DNA of 64,000 bases, taken from Linnemannia elongata (lineage: Eukaryota > Mortierellomycota > Mortierellomycetes > Mortierellales > Mortierellaceae). This document shows positions 36,878 through 48,700 of the stretch, in pieces. The position numbers and the translations under genes are program-made. The notes beneath the pieces were generated by a model, which was not told the DNA's origin, did no database searches, and saw only the letters and a program-made list of their open reading frames with translations. Numbering within the stretch: the first letter of the stretch is position 1; each line of letters opens with the position of its first letter. Location: positions 496,001 through 560,000 of the forward strand of contig JAXBDG010000006.1 of assembly GCA_036320915.1 (NCBI GenBank). Reading direction: 5' to 3'.

Positions 36878-39321
36878 ACGACCCATTCCAACTCGCCTTC
36901 TCAATCTGCCTTAACGATTAACCATTCTCACTCTCCCTCCTCATTCTCGTTCTCAATCCCACATATCATCGCGCATACTCCTACTCCTTCCTTCCTTCCT
37001 TCCTTTCTTAATCCGTCCCTACGAGTCATACACCACGTTTATCCTTATAATTTATGATCCAGTACTCTTCTTCAGCATTGAAAATAACAAACATCGCACG
37101 ACACACGACAAACGACACCATAATCACCCTTTCATTTCTCCCTCTCATTAATTTGACTTTACGAGACTTTGCGATTCGTTTTCATATTTAACCTTCCTTC
37201 CTTCTCGCTTTTGTTCCAAAACAAAACTCTTTTCGAAGTCTTTCTCCGAGTCTTCGATCTCCAACTTCGTCAACTACAACACTTGAGAAGCAAAAACGAC
37301 ATAGCAACGCCAACATACGACACTCCTCCATTCATCCGTCTCCCCTACTCCTTTCCTCTTCCCTCTTTCTTTTACCTCAATCCCGCTCTCCATTCCTTCC
37401 TTACATTTTCACCCTCCATTTTCAGGCCTTACAAACAAAAATATACGGATCACTCTTGTCCCTGACTTGTTTGTTATCCTCACGCACCAACCACACACAA
37501 TTTATATACTTCCATCAACACGAACCCTTTTTTATACTTCACTTTTCTTTTTCACGACTATAAGGACGCCAGCCTCTATACAGAAGGTGAGTACCCCAGA
37601 AATGAACAAACAACCACCCCCTTTCCTACCCTCGATCTCTGACACGTGCATTGGGCTCACCCCTCTTCCCATCCCTCACATACCAACCCACCAACCTACT
37701 CACTCCACCCAGCCACTACCCTTCTATCACCACAAAGGCTCATCTCTCCCTCACATACATTTCAACACCTCATACCTTGACGGCTACATACCTTGCTTGA
37801 TCTCTGAGATACCGGAGCCGGATGGCCTCCCTATGCACCAGAAGTATAGTAGTGTTTGGCACCATTCTACTTTTGGCCCGTTTTTTATTCCTCGACTCCT
37901 TGTTTTTCTTGTAATACTACTTTTTGTGGTTCCCATCCTTGCTAGTCTCCTCCTTCATTTCTCTTTCTGCTTGACGACCCCTTCTTTGGCTTACTACATG
38001 ATCGTTTGTTTGTTTGTTTTATGGCTGTCGCCGTATCAGCGAACTCGAAAGAGGCAACGCAAGAGCGGTTCTTTCGTGTGTCCATGTCCCACTTGTGTTC
38101 CTGTCCTCCGTGGTTGTCCTTTATTTTTTTTAGGTTGTTTTGTATGTTACCCCTTCAACTGAGAGGAGTGCTCTCTTTCACTTTCTCATTCTCTTTCTCT
38201 CTCTCTCCGTCTCTCCTTATGCCTGTGCCTTTTTGGCATACCAAAATGCTCTCTTTATTTCTCTTTACTACTGCTCAGTCGTTTTTTTTTCTCTCTCTCC
38301 CATTTTCTCGACCACGTCTCCTTCCATTCCTTTTTCCTTTGTCCAACAACAACTACAACAGTGCATTACGGTGCTCGGTGTTATATAATCGTCAACAATT
38401 TAGGAGACACTAAAAAAGGGACTATCACAAAACTACACAGAAAGACAACTAGAAAAATAACCGACGAGAGAAGGGGGAGAAAAGAGGGTGGTGGCCAAAG
38501 CAAAGGGTGAGAAACTAGAGGAGAAGGGGGAGGGGAAGAAAGAAGAAAAAAGGAGACTGAGGAAGACCAAAAATAAGAATAAGAGGGAGAGTGATTGAGT
38601 GAGCGCGTGTCAGTGGATGGGTTGAATGCACTTTTTTTTCGCTTGTCCTCGCCGAGAGCTTCCCGGCACCTATTCCACAAGCTCGACACGTCCCCTTCAG
38701 AATAGTCTCAAGTGTAATTGCTGTTGGATGAGTGCAGGCCATGGGTCGATTGGACGACTGCTGTTGGTTCTCTTCCCCTCTCATGCTCTTTCTCCTCTCA
38801 TTCTATCTGCCTGTCCACCTCGGGTCTCCCTTTCTTCCAACCTCCAATTGATGCTCTGGATCCCTCTCGTCCGAGGGTAACAGCCATCTTTGCAATTGAG
38901 CAAGAGAAGAGGGTTCAATCTCTCCCACGCTCCTCACTCAACAAAAAAGAGCAAAGAAAAATCTCTCATATGTTTTGGATTGCCTTGCATGTCTGTATTC
39001 GACTATGAGCTGTTTTTGCACCTTGTTGAATCATCCATTTATCCATTTTACCCATGTATCCATGTTTTTTTCGTATCAATGGGGGTGGGAAAAGAGAAAA
39101 AAGGTACCTCGCCTATTGATATTTATTGCCTTTTGGCCTTCCGATGCCGATGCCGATCTCCTCTCTCTCTTCCTATCGTTTTCTCGTTTATTGCCCGTGT
39201 TCGGATGTTGAAAAAAACCAGACCACACGACGACATTTTTTTTGTTTACGTTTTTTTTTGTTTTTGTTGTTGTTGTCATCGCTTTGAACACCCGGTCGCT
39301 TTGACGAGTGTGGCTCTTGTT

Positions 39322-39330
39322 TATATAAAG
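39322..39330 (+). promoter_or_regulatory. TATA-like box upstream of the Ecm3-like gene
   Basis: TATATAAAG lies in GTTTATATAAAGGC and is followed about 90 bp later by an A/C-rich leader-like stretch. It is the best promoter candidate for the transcript of the transporter gene about 1.1 kb downstream. Confidence 0.4.
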
Positions 39331-40439
39331 GCAGCGTTGGGCTTCTCTCCAAGGAGTTGCTGTGGAGAGAGTGTTACACGACTTCATTTGTTTTTTTCTT
39401 GAATCACCACATATACCCAACGAACTACAGTCAACACAATACAACAAACAACAGCAAACGTAAATGTCTTCTCCTTTTTTTGCAGTTGTGGTTCGAGCAT
39501 CATTGACATCATTCAAGATGGTCGTTCCTTTCTCGTCCTTCTGCCCTTTGGAGAAGCCAACATTATGGTCATTCCTTTTACTTCCCCTCTCTCCCTCTCT
39601 ATATCTCTCGTTACCAAAGTCCAGAGCCATCGTTTTTCTCCCTCCTCGAGACACTTGCCCTCGCTCACCACTCCCTCCCTCTTCACTCCCTCTTCACTCT
39701 CTCTTTCTCCCTCGCATTGACAATGCAAGCCTTCAGTTGCTCTCATCAATTATGTTCAATATATCAACAGAGGAATAAAACCTCCTTAATTTCCACAACT
39801 CGCCATCACTCCCAAGAGTCGTGGTCGATCCCCATGTGTCATCCCATCGAGCAATATACAAACATCCCATCCCCGTCCTCACCTCTTCTCTCTTTCTTTT
39901 TCCCGCCTTCGCACATACCTTCTCTCTCTTACAACTCTATTTAGATCCACTCACAATCAACTAATCGACGTCGATCCCCATCCCGCTCCCACCTAACCCG
40001 AACAGGAATACAACATTGCCACAACATCAACTCACTCTCTGCCTCTGTGTGTTTATCCTCGTTTCGGCATCATTCAGTTCACTACTCAACACTGGTCGTT
40101 CACATTGACAACATCAAGGACTAAACCGCCCTGAACCCATCCCACCTGCACACTCACCCGCTTATCTACTTGTCACACTTGCACGCACCACAACCAACAG
40201 AACGCCCACCAGCTTCCTCTTTCACACATATTCCACGATCCTCTCAGCATCTCCAACTCTACCTTTTCGGTTCCAGCGGCTACTTATTCCTCAACACCTT
40301 CCTTTCGCTCTTCTCACACCCTTTTCTCTTTTGGTGGCTGCAGGAAGGATCGGATCATCCATTTCAACCGATCGAAAAAAGAAGCGCCTTTTCTTTTACC
40401 TTTTCATATCTGACCTTTCTTAGGCCATCTATTTAGTCG

Positions 40440-43303
40440 ATGGTGGCCTTATCGACCCTCATTTGGACCAGCGCAAAGTAAGTCTCGTACTTTGATTCTC
40501 TCGATTCTTATTATTCTTCTCGCCTATCCTTATGTCCCTGAAACAGTCACGTTTTTGCTTGGACAGTATTTTTTTTTTGCTAACTTAATTTACTTTTTCA
40601 AATCTACCTCCTCGACCTTAGACCCATCATCAAGTTCGTGGTGTTGGGAGGTAAGCACTCCTCTGCTCCACAAGCATTTTTTCTTTCATAGCTGCATCAA
40701 CTTCCTTTCCTCACACCTTCTCCTCCCTCTGATAATGGTACTGGTATTAACTGATATAGGATGCGGCGCGATAATGGCCAAACATGGCCTGCTCACCCCG
40801 GCAGGCGCCAAGGTCGTCGCTGGTCTGATCTTGAACTATACCCTCCCTGCCCTTCTCTTTGCCAAGATGCTTGCCTGTGTCAACCAAGATAACGCCGAAG
40901 AGCTCGTGTATGTCCCTTGTTTGTTGTCTTCTCAGCACCATTAGCAACCTATGCGATTACATTTGACATTGACTAACAGAGTATATTTTTTTGTGACTAA
41001 TTGTATGAACGTGAAAGGTTGGTGGCGCTGGTGGCGGTTGGGATTATGTTGATGGGAGGGTTCTTGGGGTTGCTGATTCAAAGGACGGGGTTGATCCCCA
41101 AGCGTCTGCATTGGGGCATCGTTGCCGCTACCATGTTCACCAACTTTGTAAGTCAGCATCTCCCTCTCTCTCTCTCCTTCCACCGTGGACTTATTTGCAA
41201 ACCACTTTTTATCATTATTACTCACCAATAGTTAAACAAATACTCATTATATTCCCATAGGGCGACCTACCAATCTCAATTATTCTGGCAGTGTCGGACC
41301 ATCCACCATTCCTGGTGGGAGATGGAGCGCGGGGCACAGCGTACTCGAGTGTGTTCATCGCAGTGTTTTATCTATTCCTGTTCCCCTTTGGAGGATACAA
41401 ATTGATTCGGATCGATCATGTCAAGGAATCCAAGCGGCTCGCTAACCTCACCACTGCCCTCCGTAACCACGAAAATAACAACGTTTCAAGCGAAGGAAAC
41501 GGGAACCCTGCTTCTTCTGGTCCTTCTGCAGCGGTTTCACCAAGTGTGAGCGAGGTCACACTCGCGAACGGAAGTGGGCATTCGAGTCCACTTCAGCGAC
41601 AACACTCTTCATCGCCTCACCAGGATCTCATGCTGAAGAATCCTCCACATCAGCGACACTTGTCCTCACCGCGTCAGCATCATGTTCGACAGGACCAAGG
41701 CGGTCTCCATTCTTCCTTCTCAGCCACGTCGACTATGATCAGTATGGATTATAATATGGAGGAGAATGCGAAAGAGCTGAGGTATAGGCCTTCGGAACCA
41801 TTGCAGGGGACTGGACACGGACATGAGCCTTCGAGTCCTTCGCTTGATTCGGCTGCTAGCCCTACGACGACTGCGCACTCGCCTTTGAGGGAGACGCACA
41901 GTGCGTCGACTAATCCCTTTGCAAGAATGAATCAGGATCCAGTGGGAACACAGCAGCCCACGAGTCCGGGAGCTGGGAATGAAGGGAGCAATACTGGACA
42001 GACGAGCCCAATGATTGTCCATCCGCCATACCCACTCCACGCGCTCAAATCCTCAGAGTTGCAGTACCAGCATCAACACCGATACAGTGTAGAGAGCATG
42101 GCGAGCAACGGTACAGGAGCAACACGGTTCTCTACCAGTCATGAGGACGATCACAACAGCCTTATCCACCCTCCTGCGCCGGCTATGGGCAAGGGAGGTC
42201 TGAGTAGTTCTGCATCCAGAAAGAAATTGATTCGGCCGACGTTATTCAGAGGGTACCAACCACCACCTCTGAACCAGCAGCAGCAACAACAACTGTCACA
42301 ACAAAATTCACCGACGACGCCGAGTTCATTAGGCAACATGTCGAGGAGTGGATCACAGTCGCCGTTTATCTCACTGACGCCGCCGGGTACTTCTGGAGAT
42401 GGATCGACAACAGCCCCAGCAGGGGTGGCCGGTTCGGGATTCAAGAGACGTGGAAGTGGAGCTGGAGCAGTGGGCGATAGGATTGACCCGATGGCGGATG
42501 TGCCATTCGAGATGGTGACACTCGGAGCCACCCGTGGAGGACCGTCTTCATCATCGTCATTAACAACAGGAGGAAGATCGAACACGTCGACGGGTTCATC
42601 AGCAACAGCAGTCGTGTCCGACATTGCAGCAACACAAGACCCAGCACCATTACCAAAGGTGCCACCACAACTCCAAAAGTCTTACGAGTCCAAGAAAAAG
42701 CTCCAACAAACCCAACGCCAAGAAAAACAATGGTTCTGGCGATTCTTTCACTCGACACGCGAGTACCTAACTCCTCCAACCATCGGTCTCCTCCTGGGTC
42801 TCCTTTGTGCCCTGACCCCTCTCCGCGGCCTCTTTGTCGTCACCCCCAATCCCCTTCCTTCACCCGACGAACTTCCACCACTGAGTTTCATCTACGAAAT
42901 CACCCTCATGCTCGGCGGCTGCTGCGTCCCTCTCGGTTTAACCGTCCTTGGTGCATCCCTCTCGCGCCTCAAACCCGGTCGTATGCGACCCCTGATCCCG
43001 GCCCTTACCATGATCACCATCGCGAAAATGGTCATCTCCCCCCTAGTAGGAGTTCTATTCGTAGAACTGGTCCTCGTCCGACATTTCCAATGGGTCTCTG
43101 CACAGAACCATATGTTGCAATTCACATTGATGTTGATGTCGGGTTCGCCGACGAGCATGATTTGTTTTGTGTTGGCCCAAGTATGGGATCGGAGGACGAC
43201 GAATGCAGGAAGTGAGATGGCAGCTGTGATTGCGGTCCAGTATGCGGTCGGGACGGTGTTGATTACGTTGGGGAGTGCGTTCATGATGTACTTCTTGTTC
43301 TGA
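40440..43303 (+). CDS. Ecm3-like auxin-efflux-carrier (Mem_trans) membrane transporter
   Basis: Five exons fit in phase: 40440-40477, 40622-40650 (29 nt), 40760-40907, 41018-41147 and 41261-43303; 795 residues. Joined N-terminus: MVALSTLIWTSAKPIIKFVV, then KHGLLTPAGAKVVAGLILNY and LPALLFAKML. Membrane segments GIMLMGGFLGLLIQR and TAYSSVFIAVFYLFLFPFGG follow, with GDLPISIILAVSDHPPF between. Residues ~170-610 form one very long Ser/Gln/Pro/His-rich cytosolic loop. A C-terminal bundle (IGLLLGLLCALTPLRGLFVV, ITLMLGGCCVPLGLTVLGAS, SGSPTSMICFVLAQVWDRRT) closes the protein. This two-bundle layout matches the Mem_trans/PIN family, including yeast Ecm3. The substrate is unknown in fungi. The long loop suggests regulation by phosphorylation (inference). 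The 29-nt exon and the AG acceptor at 41016-41017 are the least certain parts. Confidence 0.82.
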
Positions 43304-43764
43304 GTTTTGGAAGGAGGAAGTAGGAAGTGGTGGTGGATAGGAAGTCGGGGGGACGCGTTGGGAGAGGGGAGAAGGTAGATTGGTAGAAAGAAAAAAAATG
43401 GACTGTTGATGGTCCTACGAGTTTTGGGAAAAGTGGATAACGTGACATTCATGATCAAACGATAGACAGATAACGACAGCGATGCCCTAGAACAAAAAAT
43501 CAAAACACAACCCCCCCCCCCCTCCAGTCCTCATAGAAAACGACTATCAATAATTACAATGATCCGGTACTGAACATTAAAAGTTTCAAAACGTGCTACT
43601 GTTGATCGATTTTGTCGGAGGCTCCTTCTTTGTTGCTGACTCATGTTTACGCTCTGTCTCCCGCGAGTTTACATGATGAATCGATGGAGGGAAGGAGGAG
43701 GCATTGAGAGAGTTGGTGCAAGTCCGATCGTCGAATGGGAGAATAAAGAAATAGAGGAGAAGAG

Positions 43765-43769
<5 letters not shown>

Positions 43770-43805
<36 letters not shown>
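43770..43805 (+). repeat. (GA)n microsatellite
   Basis: An almost pure GA run of about 36 bp in the 3' flank of the Ecm3-like gene. Confidence 0.95.
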
Positions 43806-43808
<3 letters not shown>

Positions 43809-44540
43809 GGAAAATATTACAGTAGCAGAGGGGTTGATAGAGTTTTTGAGCTGTGTTTGTTAATGAAGGTGGGTCGCGGCGATTTATCATATCCCAATCT
43901 TCCGCAAGTACAGTCTATTAAGTGATTTTTCCTCTCTCAGCCTAATGGTTTCCTAGGCCTGAAGCCTAAGAAAAAATCGCCGCATTTTTTGCCATCCGAT
44001 GCTTTCCGGGGGGGGCCTCTCTTTGTCATTGTCTTGTGCTCACACGAGCATGAACATTGTCACTTTTTGATCAGCCCTTCTCATCTTTTCTTTATCGTGC
44101 ATTTTGGTTTTGGTCGCTTTTGTTGTTAGAGTTTCTTGAATCGAGCACCCATGGGTCAAAGTCGTTTAGAGTTCAACCTTGATGCCCCATTTTGTTGTTT
44201 TGGGGGAGGGGCAGAGGGGGGTATGGTTTATCAGATCCAATCATGACCGTTTCTGGGCGCACGATGTCCTGTTTGCTTCTTTCTATTCGCTCTCATCTTC
44301 GCTTGCCTTTTTCTGTTGCTTTTGTTTTGTCTTCCTCTTTTGATGAGTTTTTTACTTTTCTTGGGCGTTGGGCAATGGGTACGTTTTTCATTGATGCAGG
44401 GTAGAAGGACAGAGATACATCGTATGTTTTTTTTTCTTAGTCTAAAAAGAGTGAACACAAAGAAAAACAAACAAACGAAAATGTGAACACAAGAAAACCT
44501 CACGCGACAAAAAACTGAACAGACCTTAATGGAGAACACG

Positions 44541-44543
<3 letters not shown>

Positions 44544-44578
<35 letters not shown>
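44544..44578 (+). repeat. Poly-A tract, 35 nt
   Basis: The longest adenine homopolymer in the window. No coding sequence or target-site duplication next to it supports a retroposed copy. Confidence 0.95.
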
Positions 44579-44580
<2 letters not shown>

Positions 44581-45729
44581 TTGCTCACACGACAAAAAAG
44601 TGACAATGGGCTTTGTTGTTGTCCTGCACTAGCTCTTTTCTAGTTCATTGAAACTAAACAGAAAAAAAACATGAGAGATGAGATTAGAAAGGGAGAGTAT
44701 TCCAAATGGCCACCCTCGATTGTTTCTAAACAGAAAAGTCCTTTTGTGATGCATGTGCATGATAGCTTTTATGTATGTACTAGAGCACTCTTTCCTCCCA
44801 TCCATGTCCATGTTCAATGCTTGGTCTTTGGACCTTCCATTAATCATAACAAACAACAATGCAATGCATCCTTTTCGCGCCCAGACAACTCACTCGCCAC
44901 AGACTCGTCTTTACGGATGAGGGAGGGATCACGGATCAGGGATCACGGATAGCCTTTGTTTAGGTAGCTGTTTAGCCCATGCTCTTCCGGTCTTTGCCAT
45001 CCCCATCCTAGATATGGCGTCGAGTGCGAAACTATAGAATACTAAGCAGTCAAAGTCAGCATTTTCCCAAGCTCCTCGGTATTTCTGTTTGTCATCCACT
45101 GTTTTTTACCCTCAAGTATTCTTCCCCCACTACCTTGTAGGATACCCCTCTGATGTTAGCTCTTTCCTCCACTCCGCTGCCAACTCCTCCCACCTTCTCC
45201 TTGCACTCCAATCCATCGATCTGTTGCAAGAAAGGTGAGCAAGAAAGGCGGATGTGAATGCGAACATGAACATGCAAAAATGAAACGGAGGTCGGTGCGT
45301 GAAAAATGGGAAAAAAAAAAAAAAAAAAAATAGAAGTTGATCGGTCCCTCTCTTCGTTCACCTTTTTTTTCTTTTTTTTTTTTCTCCGGAGATAAACAAC
45401 AATAGAAAAAGAATGTAGTTGATCGGCTCGTCGGTCGGATGGTGGCGGATGGGGTGGTCGGTCCGGGGGTTTCTTTTCTCCATTGTTGTTGTTGTTGTTG
45501 GTTTTTTTGCTGATCGCATCGCATCGCATCACATCTTTCTGTGTAGCGTCCCCTTGACCAAGGTTGGTGGTTGGGTTGGTCAGCCATGTCTGGATAGTCA
45601 TCCAGTCAAAAATTTCGATCCGGATAATAGACCCATTGCAACTCAAAAAATCAAAAAAACCAAAAACAATGGCCATCAAGAACCCATCATCACCTTCATA
45701 CCATCAAATCATCAAATCATCAAATCATT

Positions 45730-45762
<33 letters not shown>

Positions 45763-48700
45763 TGTCTGGCTAAATTCCTCCGTCCATTCGCCCACCCTCT
45801 CCATCCCAATTCTCCTATCCCAATTCTCCATCCCAAATTCTCCTCCTCCACCATCCATAATCCTTCATCTTCGTTCTCCGCTGAAATCCATTCGACAAAA
45901 GAGGCATAGATATTTTCGCTCCGCATTGCAGCCAGCTCAATGCTAATCCATGTCAACAAACAGGACGCTGACAGCTTATCCGGATTAGGACAAGTGTTGT
46001 CCAGTCGTGTGGTCCACGTGCGTCGTTGATTGGCTAGAACGATTGTCCAGCAGTGCACATTTTTTATTGTGGTTGATAGAACTAAACCTTATTTGTTTTG
46101 ACAACAAGAAAGAAGGCTCTCTATTCCTGTTGTCAACAAAAGAGAGAGCTGACAGAAAGAAATAAGAGGACATCGTAAACAAGGTTGGTGGCCAAACAAT
46201 ACAACATCTGGCGGTGTGTGTGTGTGTTGGTGAGTCTGATCAAAAAAAAAAAAAAAAAAAAAAAAATTGAAATCCATCCGTCCAACGGTCATGCACCACA
46301 TATCAGCAGTCAACAAGGAGGAGGAACGGAGAGAAAAGGAGGCGTACATGCGGTTGAATACCTCGGGCTTTCTCTTCATGTCTTTCTTGATACCGAATGT
46401 TCTTTATATTTCCTTGCTAGTGCTGGTGCGGACGAGTATCCCGGGGCGTGTATCCTTAATCCTCTACTCTTTTTTTTTACGCCCTCGGTCAAAGAAAAAA
46501 CCCAGAGACAAAAAAAAAGAACAAATGAATGAAGAGATCCGACAAAACACAAAAAAAAAAGTCGTAGCGTAGACAGACTGTCCCTCTTCAGAGCACTCCC
46601 AATAGCCAGGCCCAAGGATCACTTCCCTTCGAGGTAATGGCACCCTGGGTTGTTTTGCTAATGTCACTCTATTAGTGTCGTGCTTTTAGTGACGATAAGG
46701 GCGCAAAGCAAAGTCCCTAGCGGGGCGCTAACTCAGACTTCAGGCGTCTTTATCATCGCTTTTTTTTATGCACCCGATAGACCACGCATATCGGTCGTGT
46801 TTCTGATCAGGTCTTCGATAGTGGAGATCCAAAGAGTTGCTCTTGATGAATACAGGATGAGAGACGGCACATTCATTTTGGGGACAGGTTGGAAATGGAA
46901 GGGCGCTACTGCCATTTTTTTTTTGTCAGCATTGACAAATGCATAAAGAATGAAGGAACGACAATGGCCGTTGAAGATTTGATCAAGGTCCGCAGCAACA
47001 AAGAAAGAAAAACAGTCAGCCCCAAGCAACCAACTCCTCACCCATTCCAACTCCCTAGTCAAGGAAGATGGACTCCAAATATGGACGGAGAGAACGAAGA
47101 AGGCGAACGAATGGTTGTGCGTTGCGCCTTTAGAATACTGTAGAAAAAAAAATCTGGGGTAGACTTAAAGAGGAGATTCAAAACAAACGAACTTCAAGAG
47201 AAATCACATATGACAGGCATAGCTCTTTTTTTTTTCTTTCTTTTTGTCTTCAGTCCGCTTTTGAGGAGGGAGGGAGATAGAAGTAAGGAGAAGATAGGGG
47301 ACCCGCATCCATCCATCCAGTGCCCCTTGCACCATTCAGAGATCCCAGCGCCGAAAAAAGATGCCCAATGCATAATGCACTTTGTTGATAATGACTGCAC
47401 CTGTAGCGTGAGAAATGGTGTTAATCGCGTGTTTGAGCAATACATATGTCGGTGTATGCATATATTCACTTGTTGTTCCACATTAACAAAGGAATACATC
47501 CAAGAAGGATATTCATTTCATTTGGAGCGATTGAAAGGCAAGGCAGAGCAGTATACGCCTTTGTTATGGTTAAGACAGAGATAGGTCCTGCATCCGGATC
47601 TGGCTCTACGGATATGAGTAAGAGGCGGAAACGAAGGGAGTACGTGTGTGTGTGTGTGAATGAAAGAGAGGAAAAGAGAGAGCCATCAAGGAAATCAACA
47701 AGTGCAATGGTGCTGAGCATTGATCGCAACTGGACTCTTCGCTTCCCATGCACGCTCATCCAAACCCAAACGCAAACAAAACAAAAGCAGTGTTAATTAC
47801 CAAGATGCGATCCTGTGGGTAATAAAAAAACGTTCTAGAGCGTCGTTTGCAAAAACTACACAAACCCACTTTCGAGATGCACCATGGCCCCGCCGCGGCC
47901 TCTCCCTCATGCACATGCTCATACTCATGCTTGGTCGTTATCATTTCTTTTTTTCCCTCGCTTTTTTTTTCTCGGGAAGAATAAAAAGAGAAAAAAAAAA
48001 AAAAAAAGGTGGCGTGGCGTGCAGTGGGTTGCAGAGTGTGCGGGGGCGGCATAGTGAGATACCAAAAAAAACAAAGAAAGGTGGTTGGTTTGTGATGCAC
48101 ACCGTCCATGGGTTGGGGCGAGAACCCGATTGTCAAACAAAGGTATCTGTGAAAGAGTACCTTCATCCTATGTATGGCGCGACGGAGGGACACGATAGGA
48201 TGCGAGTTAGGAGGAAGAAACGCAGAGAGAGAGAAAAGGACAGAGGATATGTGGGAACGTTGGGATGCAGGTTCATCGATCAAGAGCCGACCTGGTCCAC
48301 TCCGGATGATGTTGTTGTCACGCCCATCCATCGCGCCTCCCCTGCTCACATGAGAATTAGGGGGAGGAAAAGGAGGCGAACCTCAAATGACACTTGTTGT
48401 CGTGTTTGTTTATCCTGCAGCACGTTTGACAGTTTTGATATGCTTTGATGGAGAATGAAAGGAGGGAATTGAAGAGGCTAAGGAAAAGAAGAGGGGTCTG
48501 GTTCAGACGCTGGTTGCGAGAGCGAAAACGGAGATGGTGGATGAAAGGAGGACAGACAACGCTACTGTAGAAGTTTCGACTGTTTTGTTGACAGTTGCGA
48601 TGGCGATGGTGATCATCGGCCTTCTCTCTCCTCCTTTAAGTGTACACTACCTCAATTGACTCGAACAATGTGAAGATCGATGGCACATCAGAACTTTGTC

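Larger units (their letters stand above)
36301..40439. other. 4.1-kb pyrimidine-rich region upstream of the Ecm3-like gene
   Basis: The plus strand is strongly C/T-rich across most of the region, with a long (CT)n microsatellite at 36835-36874 and short (TTCC)n. The longer open frames are leader-like artefacts of this composition. Splice-like donors (GAAGGTGAGT at about 37585) and a TATA box (TATATAAAG, 39322-39330) followed by a CA-rich leader suggest one or more 5' UTR exons of the gene at 40440, which is inference. Confidence 0.45.

Noticed and set aside
39464..39778. 104-residue open frame after a TATA box and leader
   Set aside because: The translation is Ser/Pro/Leu-rich from C/T-rich DNA with no family motif; more likely leader of the transporter gene.
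44544..44578. Poly-A tracts as tails of retroposed genes
   Set aside because: No gene-like sequence or target duplication accompanies the A-runs; poly-T runs are equally common, so slippage-driven growth is simpler.
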